Shown here piece after piece: positions 45,477 through 55,840 of a DNA stretch of 64,000 bases. Source of the stretch: an uncultured Bacteroidales bacterium (GTDB lineage Bacteria > Bacteroidota > Bacteroidia > Bacteroidales > UBA932). The DNA lies in NCBI GenBank assembly GCA_944326305.1, contig CALVDL010000005.1, positions 1-64,000 on the forward strand, given 5' to 3'. The notes beneath the pieces are model-generated. The model searched no databases. It was not told where the DNA came from and worked only from the letters and a program-made list of their open reading frames with translations. How positions within the stretch are numbered: the first letter of the stretch is position 1; every line of letters starts with the position of its first letter. Position numbers and translations under genes: made by a program.

Positions 45477-46454
45477 ATGAGACGACCAATTATAGATTCA
45501 CTTGCCATCTGTGCAGGCCTCTTGTCCTGCACAGCATTATCTGCTCAGGACCAAATAGTTGAGCAGCTGAACAAATACGGGACGCTCGACTGCTGGTCAG
45601 TGAGGAAAGTCAAAGAATCCGGCATCATCGGGGGCAAGACAAAGCTCCTGTATGAATTCTACGGCGACCGGGACACCACCGAGACAAGGGAGCCTTATGT
45701 ATCTCCCGCGGACTACCTCTGGAGGACGAACAATGTGCTTGCCGTAGTGAAAGGTGTCACCAAGACCAACAACACCGTCTTCCCGGAGAAACGGGGGGAA
45801 GGCTACTGCGCCAGGATAGAGACACATATCGAGACCGTGAAGGCAATAGGCATCATCAATATGGATGTAGTATGCCAGGGGGCGTTCATCCTCGGCGCCC
45901 TCCCCGAACCGATAAAGGACACCAAGGACCCTATGGCGAAAGTCCTGTACGGGATACCGTTCGAAGGCAGGCCTGAAGCCCTGGTGCTCGACTACAAGGC
46001 CGACGTAGGCCACGAGGCCATCAAGGGCACCGGATTCGCCAGGCTGAAGAACCTCGGCTATCCTGACTATCCGGAAATGGCCATAATCCTCCAGAAAAGA
46101 TGGGAGGACGAAGAAGGCAATGTGCATGCCCTCCGGGTCGGCACCGGGATTGAAAGGATAATGGAGAATGTCCCTGAATGGATAAACGGACACCGGCTGG
46201 AGGTCCACTACGGGGACATCACCGGCGAGCCTTTCTTCAAGGACTACATGGGACTGAACAATGACCCTGAAAGGGCGTTCCACACCCTGAACAGCGAAGG
46301 GGAGAACGTAACAGTCATAGAAGAAGGTTGGGCCGCCCCTGAGGAACAGCCCAACTTCATGATAATCAAACTTATATCCAGCTGCGGCAAAGCCTTCTAC
46401 GGAGGTGTCGGAAACACTCTCTGGGTAGACAATATCCGGATCGAGATGCATTAG
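45477..46454 (+). CDS. Exported PCMD-like protein (putative carbohydrate metabolism domain)
   Basis: A 325-residue exported protein with a signal peptide ending LSAQ. The C-terminal ~230 residues look like the PCMD domain of Bacteroidota surface proteins: IPFEGRPEALVLDYKAD, a central amphipathic strand set, and an end with GGVGNTLWVDNIRI. The structure of such domains is a beta-sandwich that may bind carbohydrate. There are no catalytic motifs. It stands alone, convergent with the metallopeptidase gene 39 bases away. The assignment rests on the characteristic end motif and general composition. Confidence 0.6.
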   Translation: MRRPIIDSLAICAGLLSCTALSAQDQIVEQLNKYGTLDCWSVRKVKESGIIGGKTKLLYEFYGDRDTTETREPYVSPADYLWRTNNVLAVVKGVTKTNNTVFPEKRGEGYCARIETHIETVKAIGIINMDVVCQGAFILGALPEPIKDTKDPMAKVLYGIPFEGRPEALVLDYKADVGHEAIKGTGFARLKNLGYPDYPEMAIILQKRWEDEEGNVHALRVGTGIERIMENVPEWINGHRLEVHYGDITGEPFFKDYMGLNNDPERAFHTLNSEGENVTVIEEGWAAPEEQPNFMIIKLISSCGKAFYGGVGNTLWVDNIRIEMH

Positions 46455-46493
46455 GAGCACTCTTTCCGGATGCCGCGGCCCCGCAGGATCCGG

Positions 46494-48104
46494 CTACCAG
46501 ATGAAATCGAAACGTATATCACGCGGGATATTGTGCCCGTTCACATTCGCTATGTCGGCGGCCAGAGGCTCATGGATGACGGCATTCTTTTCTGCATAAG
46601 CCTTCGCGAACTCATAGTCGCCTGTGGCCTGCGTCTTCAGGATGAGGCCTGCCCATGAATCGATGGCCTCCAGGGCCTTCCCGAAGTCAATATGGTAGAG
46701 CCCCTCGCTGTTCCTTGTAAAGGCCCCGTTGTCTTTAAGGTAGTTGTAGCACATCATGTTGGCACGGCCGTGCGAAGAAGCGGCACCGAAGCGGACGGAA
46801 CGTACAAGGCCGGCTATGAAGGTGGTGATTGCGTCCTCCTTGGAAATCAGCGGGATTTCATTACGGTCAATGAGATTGCATACCATGAACAGCCCGAGGA
46901 TGTCGGCCTTTGCCTCCTCCCACGTGGTCTTTTCATCCTTAAGAGCCTCATCCACAGACCCCTTCCCGTTTACCGTCTCCTTGACACCGAGACCGTGGGC
47001 GACCTCGTGGAACGTGACATTCCAGAAGAACGCCTCAGAACGCAGATGCTTCCTCTGCTCCGGCTCTACAAGCAGCCTTCCTATAGGGAGGAGAATCTTG
47101 CCGAACTTGGCAGTGATGCTGTTGTGCAGCTGGAGACGGCGTGTGCCCTTGACAGCCTGTACGCGGTCATCGTTAGGGAGGTTGATGGCTATGGTCTTGC
47201 TGCCGGCGTTGCAGTCACCCGCATAATAGATGGCGTCATATACATTCAGGTCAGAGGATGTCCCCGGGACAAAGGTCTTGTACTCCTCGGGGCAAGGCAG
47301 TATCCTCTGGAGCTCAGGAAGCATGGAGACATATTTTGCGAGCTCCGCACTGCGCTCCCCGTCTTTCAGGAGGATGAAGCACTCGTAGGAGGTCTTGAGC
47401 TCGTTGAGCTTGTCGTCATAGTTCTCGATAGGGCCGATGACAATATCCATATTGCTGTCCTTCATGTCCATCCACGCGAGGTCGCTCTCGTAGTATTCGT
47501 CGGTACGGAACGCCTGGACCCTTTTGAGGAGGTAGTTCTTCAGGCCCGGGTTCTCCGTGATCATGGCCGCCTCCTCGAGATATTTGCATACCAGATCAAG
47601 GGATTTGCGGTACTCGTCCCTGTACCATACGCATTTGAGATTGCCGTCGGCGTCGCGCCTCAATACAGTGTACGGGCTGTTTTTGTCCGGGTCCCCGAAA
47701 GCGGCGAACTCCTCCGGGGTGATGTCAGCCGGATAATAGTTGGCCCCAGCCGGCTTCTCGCCGTAGCCCTCAATGAATGGGGAGTTCTCGTCGAGCCTGT
47801 CCCACGGGCCGTAATTTATCTTGGCGAAATCCTTTGCCGCCTGGTCGTCAAGGGCCGCCAGCTGCGACTTGTCCCCGAAAGTCTGCTGCCAGAAAAGCCC
47901 GTCAATGACAGTGGCGGCGGAACGGAAAAGGTTCAGCACCTGCCTGTCCTTGTCAGAAAGGGTCTCCAGGAGAGGGGATGTCAGCTCCACCACCGCATAC
48001 TCATCCACTTTCTGCTGCAGATCCACACTGTTCTTCTTTGAACATGATACTGCCGCGGCTATGCCGGCCATGGCAGAGAATACTAATAAAGCATTTATTT
48101 TCAT
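46494..48104 (-). CDS. M49-like dipeptidyl-peptidase III family metallohydrolase, lipoprotein
   Basis: A 536-residue protein from the ATG at 48104, whose signal ends in a lipobox-like VSC. A zinc site FHEVAHGLG is followed about 30 residues later by WEEAKADILGLF, which together form the HExxH-EExxAD arrangement of M49-type hydrolases; KETVNGKGSVDEAL between them is typical of the Bacteroidota branch. The frame is open to 48143, but the added 13 residues lack signal character. It follows the sulfatase gene and is probably co-transcribed. The substrate is a short peptide or another small molecule; many relatives are uncharacterised. Confidence 0.8.
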   Translation of the reverse strand: MKINALLVFSAMAGIAAAVSCSKKNSVDLQQKVDEYAVVELTSPLLETLSDKDRQVLNLFRSAATVIDGLFWQQTFGDKSQLAALDDQAAKDFAKINYGPWDRLDENSPFIEGYGEKPAGANYYPADITPEEFAAFGDPDKNSPYTVLRRDADGNLKCVWYRDEYRKSLDLVCKYLEEAAMITENPGLKNYLLKRVQAFRTDEYYESDLAWMDMKDSNMDIVIGPIENYDDKLNELKTSYECFILLKDGERSAELAKYVSMLPELQRILPCPEEYKTFVPGTSSDLNVYDAIYYAGDCNAGSKTIAINLPNDDRVQAVKGTRRLQLHNSITAKFGKILLPIGRLLVEPEQRKHLRSEAFFWNVTFHEVAHGLGVKETVNGKGSVDEALKDEKTTWEEAKADILGLFMVCNLIDRNEIPLISKEDAITTFIAGLVRSVRFGAASSHGRANMMCYNYLKDNGAFTRNSEGLYHIDFGKALEAIDSWAGLILKTQATGDYEFAKAYAEKNAVIHEPLAADIANVNGHNIPRDIRFDFIW

Positions 48105-48139
48105 ATCATTAAAGGTTATCCACAATATATCGGTACATT

Positions 48140-49714
48140 TCACTCCTTGTCCCTGTCAGGAGAAAAGCGGACAGGGTCCCCATACTGCTCCTGCAGGGAC
48201 AGGAGACGGCTCTTGAGCTCAGCCGTAAGATCATCATACCCTTCCCTACCGTACAGGTTGTCCAGTTCATGAGGGTCGTTCTGCATGTCGTACAGCTCCC
48301 ATTCGTCTATGTCATTATAAAAATGTATGAGCTTGTACCTGTCAGTCCTGATTCCGTAGTGGCGCTTCACCATGTGTTCGGCCGGATACTCATAGAAATG
48401 GTAGTACAGGGCGGTACGCCAGTCATCCGGATGCTCGCCCTTGAGCAGGGGGACAAGCGACAGCCCCTGGATATCATCCGGGACAGCGGCTCCTGCAAGT
48501 TCAAGGAACGTAGGCGCATAGTCGATATTCTGGACAAGCTCGGTAATGTCCCCCCTGCGGCTGAAGCCGTCCGGGAGCCTCATGATGAGCGGGGTCCTCA
48601 TAGACTCCTCATACATGAACCTCTTGTCGAACCATCCGTGCTCGCCCATGTAGAAACCCTGGTCCGAAGTATACACCACAAGCGTATTTTTCAGCAGGTC
48701 CTTTTCCTCAAGATAGTCCAGGACCCGGCCCACATTGTCGTCAAGGGACTTGACCGTCTTCATGTAATCCCTCATATACCGCTGGAACTTCCATTCGGCC
48801 AGCTCCCTGCCTTTCAGGTCACGTTTGTAGAAGTCCTCGATCAGCGGGTTGTAGAACCTGTCCCATGCAGCCCTTTCATCAGGCTTCATCCGGCCCAGGA
48901 AAGACTCGTACAGCTCCCTCAGGCGGGAATCCTTCCCGGGTGCGATCATCTTCAGGTCATAGATAAGGTCCATGTCCTCTGCGATGCTCATCTCCTGGGC
49001 CGCAGCTGCAGGACGGCCTTCATAGTCATCGTAGAATGTCTCGGGGAGAGGGAACACCTTGTCCTCGTAAAGGGCAAGGTCAGTGGTATCCGCCATCCAG
49101 TTCCTGTGAATGGCCTTGTGGTTGATCATCAGACAGAAAGGCTTGGCCTTGTCACGCTTGTTCTCCATCCAGTCGATAGCATCGTCAGTGATTATATCGG
49201 TGATGTAGCCTTCACGGCGGACAGTGTCGTTCTGCTGGGTGATGAAATCAGGATTGTAATAGTCGCCCTGGCCAGGCAGCACTTCCCAGAAATCGAATCC
49301 GGTCGGCAGGCTCTCAAGATGCCACTTCCCCACTATCGCCGTCTGGTATCCCGCCTGCTGCAGAAGTTTCGGGAAAGTCTGCTGGGTGGCATCGAAGACG
49401 CATGTGGTGTTGTCATAGAACTTGTTGGCGCATGAATGCTTGCCTGTGATGATGCAGGCGCGGCTCGGACCGCTGAGCGAATTGGCCACGAAACTGTTGG
49501 TGAACCTTACACCGTCCGCTGCGATCCGGTCAAGATTCGGGGTTTCCATGTACCTGGTGTCATAGCAGCTCATCATCTGGGCCGTATGGTCATCAGTCAT
49601 TATATATACAATATTATAAGGCCCCCTGGCCTTGTCCTTCTGCTGGCACGCCACGCAGGAAATGCCCAGGACGAACGTCCCGGCTACCGGGTACATCAAA
49701 TGTAATCTTGACAT
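48140..49714 (-). CDS. Serine-type sulfatase (S1 family), exported
   Basis: A 524-residue sulfatase. The formylglycine signature is SGPSR at residues 81-85, where Ser81 would be oxidised by an anaerobic sulfatase-maturing enzyme. Metal ligands are seen in MTDDH near residue 41 and in SDQGFYMGEHG later. The signal region contains SCVAC, so it may be a lipoprotein. The family removes sulfate from glycans such as GlcNAc-6-sulfate or glycosaminoglycan sugars. It is divergent from the GlcNAc-type PUL starting at 49984 and may supply desulfated substrate to it. No maturase gene is in the window. Confidence 0.9.
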   Translation of the reverse strand: MSRLHLMYPVAGTFVLGISCVACQQKDKARGPYNIVYIMTDDHTAQMMSCYDTRYMETPNLDRIAADGVRFTNSFVANSLSGPSRACIITGKHSCANKFYDNTTCVFDATQQTFPKLLQQAGYQTAIVGKWHLESLPTGFDFWEVLPGQGDYYNPDFITQQNDTVRREGYITDIITDDAIDWMENKRDKAKPFCLMINHKAIHRNWMADTTDLALYEDKVFPLPETFYDDYEGRPAAAAQEMSIAEDMDLIYDLKMIAPGKDSRLRELYESFLGRMKPDERAAWDRFYNPLIEDFYKRDLKGRELAEWKFQRYMRDYMKTVKSLDDNVGRVLDYLEEKDLLKNTLVVYTSDQGFYMGEHGWFDKRFMYEESMRTPLIMRLPDGFSRRGDITELVQNIDYAPTFLELAGAAVPDDIQGLSLVPLLKGEHPDDWRTALYYHFYEYPAEHMVKRHYGIRTDRYKLIHFYNDIDEWELYDMQNDPHELDNLYGREGYDDLTAELKSRLLSLQEQYGDPVRFSPDRDKE

Positions 49715-49755
49715 ATATCAGAGAGTTAAAAAATGGCAAAGCTGTTTCCGTGCGG

Positions 49756-49763
49756 CAAATATA
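49756..49763 (-). promoter_or_regulatory. -7 box for the sulfatase gene
   Basis: TATATTTG on the - strand lies 42 bases upstream of the sulfatase start, with a CTTG 20 bases further up. It matches TAnnTTTG. Confidence 0.4.
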
Positions 49764-49865
49764 CGCAGAAGCCGAGTGCAAAACAAGTAAACTTGCGGCC
49801 GCATGACCGATTTACAATATCAAAGTTCCGGAACGACAAATTTTTCTTATTTTATAAAAATGTAT

Positions 49866-49873
49866 TACTTTTG
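49866..49873 (+). promoter_or_regulatory. -7 box for the GlcNAc-type PUL
   Basis: TACTTTTG matches TAnnTTTG; a T run sits 20 bases upstream at the -33 position. The susC ATG at 49984 is 110 bases downstream, giving a long leader. Confidence 0.4.
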
Positions 49874-49983
49874 TGAGATTTATTTAACCGAGTATTCGAA
49901 AATAAGCCAAATTTTAACTTCTTTATCCGCACATTTTTACTGAAAAAGATCAGTACCTTATCATAAATAACTTAAAAACCATT

Positions 49984-52900
49984 ATGTTACAAACAACAAA
50001 GTCATTTTTGTTCAGATTCTGCACGGCAGTTCTTGTCTGCACAGGTCTGAATTTGCTGACAACTTTCCCGGCATCGGCCCAGGACGGGCCCGGAGAGGGG
50101 GGGGGAAATCAGCGGTATCGTTTCTGATGACCAGGGCCCTGTAATAGGCGCCGCCGTAATGATCAAAGGCAGCGAGACAGGTGCCACTACCGGAATAGAC
50201 GGTGATTATTCACTCAGCGGGCTCAAGACCGGGGATGTGATAGTAATATCGCTTCTCGGATACCAGACACAGGAAATCCCATACACGGGACAGTCCAGGC
50301 TTGACATCATGCTCCAGGTCTCAAGTGAATTCCTTGACGAGGTCGTGGTCACGGCCCTCGGTATCAGGCGCCAGGAAAAGACCCTGTCCTATAACCTCCA
50401 GGAAGTCAAGAGCGAAGAGCTTGTGACTGTCAAGGACGCCAATTTCATCAACTCCCTCAACGGAAAGGTTGCCGGAGTGCAGATCACATCTTCTGCAGCC
50501 GGAGTCGGAGGTGCCTCCAGGGTGGTCATGCGCGGAGCTAAATCCATCTACAAGGACAACAACGCCCTCTATGTGATCGACGGTGTCCCGATGACCAATG
50601 TCTCGTTCGGCTCCACGGAAGACGGGCTGCAGGGCAACTACCTGGGCTCTGACGGCGTAGCGGACATCAACCCTGACGACATCGAATCGATATCTGTGCT
50701 GACCGGCCCGTCCGCGGCAGCGCTCTACGGCTCGGATGCGGCGAACGGAGTTGTCCTCATAAACACCAAGAAAGGAGAGGCCGGAAAGACCTCTGTCAGC
50801 GTCTCGAACAGCACGACATTCGCCACTCCGTTTGTCATGCCGCGGTTCCAGAACACCTACGGTAATGAAACAGGCTCATACTACAGCTGGGGCCCGGAGA
50901 CATCACGCCGGTTCGACCCGTCCGGATTCTTCAACACCGGGTCGAACATCAACAATTCCGTGACATTCTCCACGGGCACGAAGCGCAACCAGACCTACAT
51001 GTCGGTAGCCACAACCAACGCCAAGAACATAATCCCGAACAGCGGATACAACAGGTACAACTTCACGTTCCGCAATACGACATCGTTCCTGAACGACAAA
51101 CTTACCCTGGACGTAAGCGCAAGCTATATCATCCAGAACAACAAGAACATGATCGCTTCCGGGCAGTATTTCAACCCGCTGCCGGCGCTGTACCTCTTCC
51201 CCCGCGGCGAGGATTTCGACAACGTCAGGATGTACCAGATCTGGGACGAGTCCCGCAACCTGTACGACCAGAACTGGACATACGGTTCAGGCGACATGTC
51301 CTTCCAGAACCCGTACTGGATAATGAACAAGATGATCAACCAGTCGAAAAAACACCGCTACATGCTGTCCGCGAGCCTGAAGTATGACATCACGAAATGG
51401 CTCAATATCGTAGGCCGCGTCAAGGTCGACAACTCGACCATAAGCACCACCAACAAGCGTTATGCAGGTACAAACACCAACTTCGCAGGAGAAAAGGGAC
51501 TGTACAATATCGTAAAGCGCGATGACATGCAGGTATATGCGGATGCAATCGCGAATGTAGATCTCTCGTTCGCGACAGACTGGCATCTTACCGCCAACAT
51601 CGGAGCCTCCATCAAGGATGTGCAGATGGACCTCATGGGATGGGGCGGAGACCTCAGGCAGATCCCGAACTTCTTCTCCATCACCAACATCTCCACGACC
51701 TCATACCGCGAGCGCGAAGACGGGTCGCATGTACAGTCGCAGAGCGTATTCGCCAATGTGGAACTCGGATGGAAAGGCATGCTGTACCTTACATTGACCG
51801 GACGTAACGACTGGGAGTCGCCGCTAGCTTTCTCCAGGTACAACTCATTCTTCTACCCTTCAGTAGGACTTTCCGGAATCATATCGGAAATGGTCAAGCT
51901 TCCTGACTGGTTCTCGTTCCTGAAAGTGCGTGCTTCATATTCGGCAGTCGGCTCGTCATATGCGGCATACCTGACCATGCCGTACTATGAATACCGCGGA
52001 CAGAACCACGCATGGGACTCAAACCACCGTTTTCCTAACGACAACCTCAAGCCGGAGCAGACAAAGTCCTGGGAAGTCGGACTCAACGCCCGCTTCTTCG
52101 ACGGAACGCTCAATTTCGACGCCACATGGTATCTGTCTGACACATACAACCAGACATTCGAATCCACCCCTGCCTCCACATCAGGATATTCTTCAGTCCT
52201 CGTACAGGCCGGCCAGGTAAGGAACTCCGGGCTCGAGATGCTGCTCAGCTACCAGAACACCTGGCATGATTTCTCTTGGAATACAAGTCTCACATACACC
52301 ATGAACCGCAACAAGATAATGCGTCTTGCCGACGGCATAATCAGCCCTGTGGACGGCAAGCCTATCGACATGCCTTATCTGGAGAAGGCAACCCTCGGCA
52401 GCACCGGGTCACCTCAGGTCATCCTGTATGAAGGCGGTACAATGGGGGACATCTACATCAACAGGGAACTCCGCACTGACGGCAACGGCAACATATACGT
52501 CGACCCTCAGACCAACACCGTGCAGCTGGTATCCACAGAACGCCGCAAGGTAGGCTCCCTGCTTCCGAAAGGAAATCTCGGATGGAGCAACACATTCTCC
52601 TACAAGGGTGTCAGCCTCAACGTCCTGTTCACCGCACGACTCGGAGGCTCAGTCGTGTCCAACACAGAGGCGTTCCTCGACTATTACGGTGTGTCCGAGC
52701 GCTCGGCAGCTGCACGTGCGGCCGGAGGTGTGAGGGTGAACAACGGATTCGTGGATGCACGGAACTATTACCAGACCATAGGAGCCGGTACAGGTGCGGG
52801 AGCATATTATGTCTACAGCGCCACCAATGTACGTCTGCAGGAGCTCTCTGTAGCCTACACCCTGCCGAAAAAATGGTTCAAGGACAAGCTTGCCATGACT

Positions 52901-53059
52901 GTATCCCTCATAGGCCGCAACCTGTGGATGATCTACAACAAGGCACCGTTCGACCCGGAACTGACGACCTCCACCACAGACAACTTCCTCCAGGGAGTGG
53001 ACTACTTCATGATGCCGAGCCAGAGGAACCTCGGGTTCTCAGTCAAATTCCAGTTCTAA
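49984..53059 (+). CDS. SusC/RagA TonB-linked transporter, frame broken at a G9 tract
   Basis: The signal peptide (ATG 49984, MLQTTKSFLFRFCTAVLVCT to ASAQ) is encoded in one frame and the rest of SusC in the next. As read, the first frame stops at 50127 after 47 codons. The regulatory domain (ISGIVSDDQGPVIGAAVMIK) and the plug (KVAGVQITSSAAGVGG, NALYVIDGVPMTN, AALYGSDAANGVVLINTKKG) and barrel (ending LGFSVKFQF) continue in the +1 frame. Deleting one G from the tract at 50097-50105 joins them as GPGEGGEISGIV. The downstream frame has its first Met only at 50159 and would lack a signal. It is either a phase-variable locus in the OFF state or a sequencing error; the rest of the gene is intact. 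Confidence 0.85.
50097..50105 (+). repeat. Poly-G tract of nine in the susC N-terminal region
   Basis: Nine consecutive Gs just after the signal-peptide cleavage region of susC. With nine Gs the gene is out of frame; eight or eleven would restore it. Such tracts are classic sites of slipped-strand mispairing, and also of sequencing error. Confidence 0.9.
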
Positions 53060-53080
53060 AAATGTTTGACAACAGTATAT

Positions 53081-54676
53081 ATGAAACAGAATAAAATAAT
53101 GCTCCTGATCGGTCAGCTGGCCCTGTGCGCATCGGTCCTGATGACAGCAGCCTGCACCGGCAGATTCGAAGAGTACAACACCAAGCCCTACCGCCCGACC
53201 GAAGACGACCTGGAGGGCGATAACATCGGGATCGGAATTCTCCTTCCGTCAATGATGGAATGGATGACACATGTCCAGGTCAATGCCTCACAGTACCAGG
53301 ATGTACTGACAGGGGACGAGCTCGGAGGCTACTGCAGCGCGGTAAAGCCATACCAGGGACAGAACATATCTACATACAACCCTTCAGACCAGTTCAATGA
53401 CCCGCTGTTCGAGAACACGTTCTCAAACTTCTACAGCAACTACTACCAGGTAGTGTCAAGGACCGGCGGTGAGGGGCCTGTGTTCCAGCTGGTGCAGATC
53501 ATCCGCGTAGCCTCCATGCTCCGTGTGACCGATGCTTACGGGCCTATACCTTACACCCAGATGCAGCAGGGGACATTCTCCGTGCCTTATGACAGCCAGA
53601 AGGACGTCTATATGGCAATGATCAGCGACCTGGATGAAGCGATGGATGTCCTTTATACCTTGGCATCTTCAGGAAGCTCATCACTGATGGCCGAATCCGA
53701 CATCAGCAGCTACGCGGGGAATGTAAGCTCATGGGTTGCGTTCGCCAATACGCTCAAGCTCCGTATGGCCATCCGCATGAGCGGTGTCGATGAAGTGAAG
53801 GCCGATGCACAGAGGATAGCCGAAGAGGCCGTAGCGGACGAAAGCACCTACGGACTGGTAGACGAAGTGCCGGAATCCATGTATTTCCAGCTCTCTTCAC
53901 GGAGGAACCCGTATTTCACACAGGCCACTATCTCCGACTGGCAGGACCTGCGCTCGAACGCCAACATAACAATGTACATGAACGCTTATTCAGATCCGAG
54001 GCGCGCCTCCTACTTCTCCGTTTCCGGCTACACTGACCAGCCGTATGTGGGAGCCAGGTCAGGCATAGATGCCGTGACGGTCGCCGACTACACTTCATTC
54101 TCCTATCCTCTGTTCGGGGAAACGGACCCTGTACCGGTGATGTACGCGGCGGAAAGCTGGTTCCTGCGCGCAGAGGGCGCCCTGCTCGGATGGGAGATGG
54201 GAGGGACTCCTGAAAGCCTCTACTATACAGGCATCCAGACATCCTTCGAGGAGGCAGGATGCTCCACCGCCTACAGCAGCTATGTCGAGGGCTCAAATGA
54301 AGTGGCCCTCTCATATACGGACCCGCTGGGACGCAACAGCGAATCCGGATTCGGCACTGCCCCGTCAGTGGCATGGAATGCGGACGGCCACGAACTGGAG
54401 CGCATCATCATCCAGAAATGGATAGCGAACCATATGATAGGCCATGAGGCATGGGCGGACTTCAGGCGCACAGGCTACCCGCACATGATGATGGCCGTAG
54501 ACAACCTCAGCCGCGGAGGCATGTGGGGAGAAGTGGACAGCGAACGCGGGATGCGCCGTCTGCACTACCCTCAGTCCGAGTACGACAACAACACAGAAAA
54601 TGTCCAGGCAGCAGTCACCCTGCTCGGAGGTCCCGACCAGCACGGCACGGATGTATGGTGGGCGAAAAAGAACTGA
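53081..54676 (+). CDS. SusD-like outer-membrane lipoprotein (SusD_2 type)
   Basis: A 531-residue lipoprotein (lipobox TAAC). It belongs to the SusD_2-type branch (FEEYNTKPYRPT start, VNASQYQDVLTGDELGG, RVTDAYGPIPYTQM, WVAFANTLKLRMAIRMSG, HEAWADFRRTGYP near the end). The ATG at 53081 starts the signal; the frame opens at 53066. It pairs with the SusC just upstream (21 bases). This branch of SusD is typical of N-glycan and other host-glycan loci. Confidence 0.9.
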   Translation: MKQNKIMLLIGQLALCASVLMTAACTGRFEEYNTKPYRPTEDDLEGDNIGIGILLPSMMEWMTHVQVNASQYQDVLTGDELGGYCSAVKPYQGQNISTYNPSDQFNDPLFENTFSNFYSNYYQVVSRTGGEGPVFQLVQIIRVASMLRVTDAYGPIPYTQMQQGTFSVPYDSQKDVYMAMISDLDEAMDVLYTLASSGSSSLMAESDISSYAGNVSSWVAFANTLKLRMAIRMSGVDEVKADAQRIAEEAVADESTYGLVDEVPESMYFQLSSRRNPYFTQATISDWQDLRSNANITMYMNAYSDPRRASYFSVSGYTDQPYVGARSGIDAVTVADYTSFSYPLFGETDPVPVMYAAESWFLRAEGALLGWEMGGTPESLYYTGIQTSFEEAGCSTAYSSYVEGSNEVALSYTDPLGRNSESGFGTAPSVAWNADGHELERIIIQKWIANHMIGHEAWADFRRTGYPHMMMAVDNLSRGGMWGEVDSERGMRRLHYPQSEYDNNTENVQAAVTLLGGPDQHGTDVWWAKKN

Positions 54677-54694
54677 CATTAAACACGAACCGTT

Positions 54695-55828
54695 ATGTTT
54701 ATGAATACAAAGAACAGAATCATATTGCTCGCATCCTCGGTCCTGGCCACAGGTATCCTTGCGGGATGCAGCGACTGGACCACACCTGAAGCCAGGGACC
54801 TGAAGCAGGAATTCCCTGACAGCTACTACGAAAGCCTCAAGGCATACAAGGCTTCCGACCATTCCATATCATTCGGCTGGCTGGGAGGATGGAACCCCAC
54901 TTCGGCATCTACCTTTGCAAGCTTGATGGGGGTACCCGACAGTGTCGACCTGGTGGCAATATGGTCACCTTTTACCCCTGATGAAAACCAGAAAGCCGAG
55001 ATGAGGGCAGTCCGTGAAAAGAAAGGTACAAGAGTCGTAGTGACGACACTCCTCACCAACATAGGACTGAACGCCACACCGGATGAGGTTACTGCAGATG
55101 CCCAGAGCGACGATGAGATCATAACAATGAGACGTCATTACTGGGGATGGAGCGACGACCCTACCCCTCAGGAAATAGAGACCGCCATCCGGAAATATGC
55201 AAATGCACTCGTGGACATCGTCCTTGAAAACGGTTATGACGGGTTCGATATCGACTATGAACCAAGTTACAGTGACCACAAAGGCAATATCGTCAATGAC
55301 CTCCCAAAGCAGGGGGACATCTATGCAGGTACGACCCCTGCCGAACGTGTCAACTGGTTCGTGGACGAGTGCAGCAAGCGCCTCGGGCCGAAATCAGGCA
55401 GCGGCAAGCTGCTGATAGTAGACGGAGAGGTGTCGCTGATGCCTTCCGAGACCATCGGCTGCTTCGATTATTTCATTCTTCAATCATATGTCTGCACAAC
55501 CCAGTCAAGCCTTGACCTGAGACTGAGAGACCTGGTCGACGCTTTCGGGGATGTCCTTGATGAAGAGAATATTACCAACAAAACTATCGTCACGGAAAAT
55601 TTCGAGAATACCGCCTATTCAAGCCAGGGAGGAGTCCCGATGAGGCTTGACGACGGCACTACGGTCAATTCACTGTACGGCATGGCAATATGGGAGCCGG
55701 ACAACGGATTCAGGAAAGGCGGGTTCGGAGCCTACTATATGCAGAACGATTTCCGCAATGACTGCTACAAATACTACCGTGAGGCCATCACAGCGATGAA
55801 CAGACTTGGACAGACAGCAGAAGAATAA
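54695..55828 (+). CDS. GH18 endo-beta-N-acetylglucosaminidase-type lipoprotein
   Basis: A 377-residue GH18 enzyme with lipobox LAGC. The catalytic DxxDxDxE motif is complete as DGFDIDYE (Asp182, Asp185, Asp187, Glu189 counted from 54695; an ATG two codons later is possible). The barrel lacks chitinase insertions. Together with the SusD type and the DUF1735/LamG protein downstream it matches the layout of endo-GlcNAcase loci such as BT3983-BT3987 of B. thetaiotaomicron, which cut N-glycans between the two core GlcNAc residues. It acts at the cell surface. A chitinase role is possible but less likely. Confidence 0.85.
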   Translation: MFMNTKNRIILLASSVLATGILAGCSDWTTPEARDLKQEFPDSYYESLKAYKASDHSISFGWLGGWNPTSASTFASLMGVPDSVDLVAIWSPFTPDENQKAEMRAVREKKGTRVVVTTLLTNIGLNATPDEVTADAQSDDEIITMRRHYWGWSDDPTPQEIETAIRKYANALVDIVLENGYDGFDIDYEPSYSDHKGNIVNDLPKQGDIYAGTTPAERVNWFVDECSKRLGPKSGSGKLLIVDGEVSLMPSETIGCFDYFILQSYVCTTQSSLDLRLRDLVDAFGDVLDEENITNKTIVTENFENTAYSSQGGVPMRLDDGTTVNSLYGMAIWEPDNGFRKGGFGAYYMQNDFRNDCYKYYREAITAMNRLGQTAEE

Positions 55829-55840
55829 AAGGAAAAGAAA

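Noticed and set aside
46692..48041. 449-codon + strand ORF opposite the M49-like gene
   Set aside because: It is an antisense shadow of a well-supported coding gene, with no family features in its translation.
48269..49435. 388-codon + strand ORF opposite the sulfatase
   Set aside because: Antisense shadow; the sulfatase on the other strand has intact catalytic motifs.
54695..55828. GH18 as a chitinase
   Set aside because: The motif alone fits either, but the neighbours (SusD_2 type, DUF1735/LamG, GH20) and compact barrel favour an endo-beta-N-acetylglucosaminidase.
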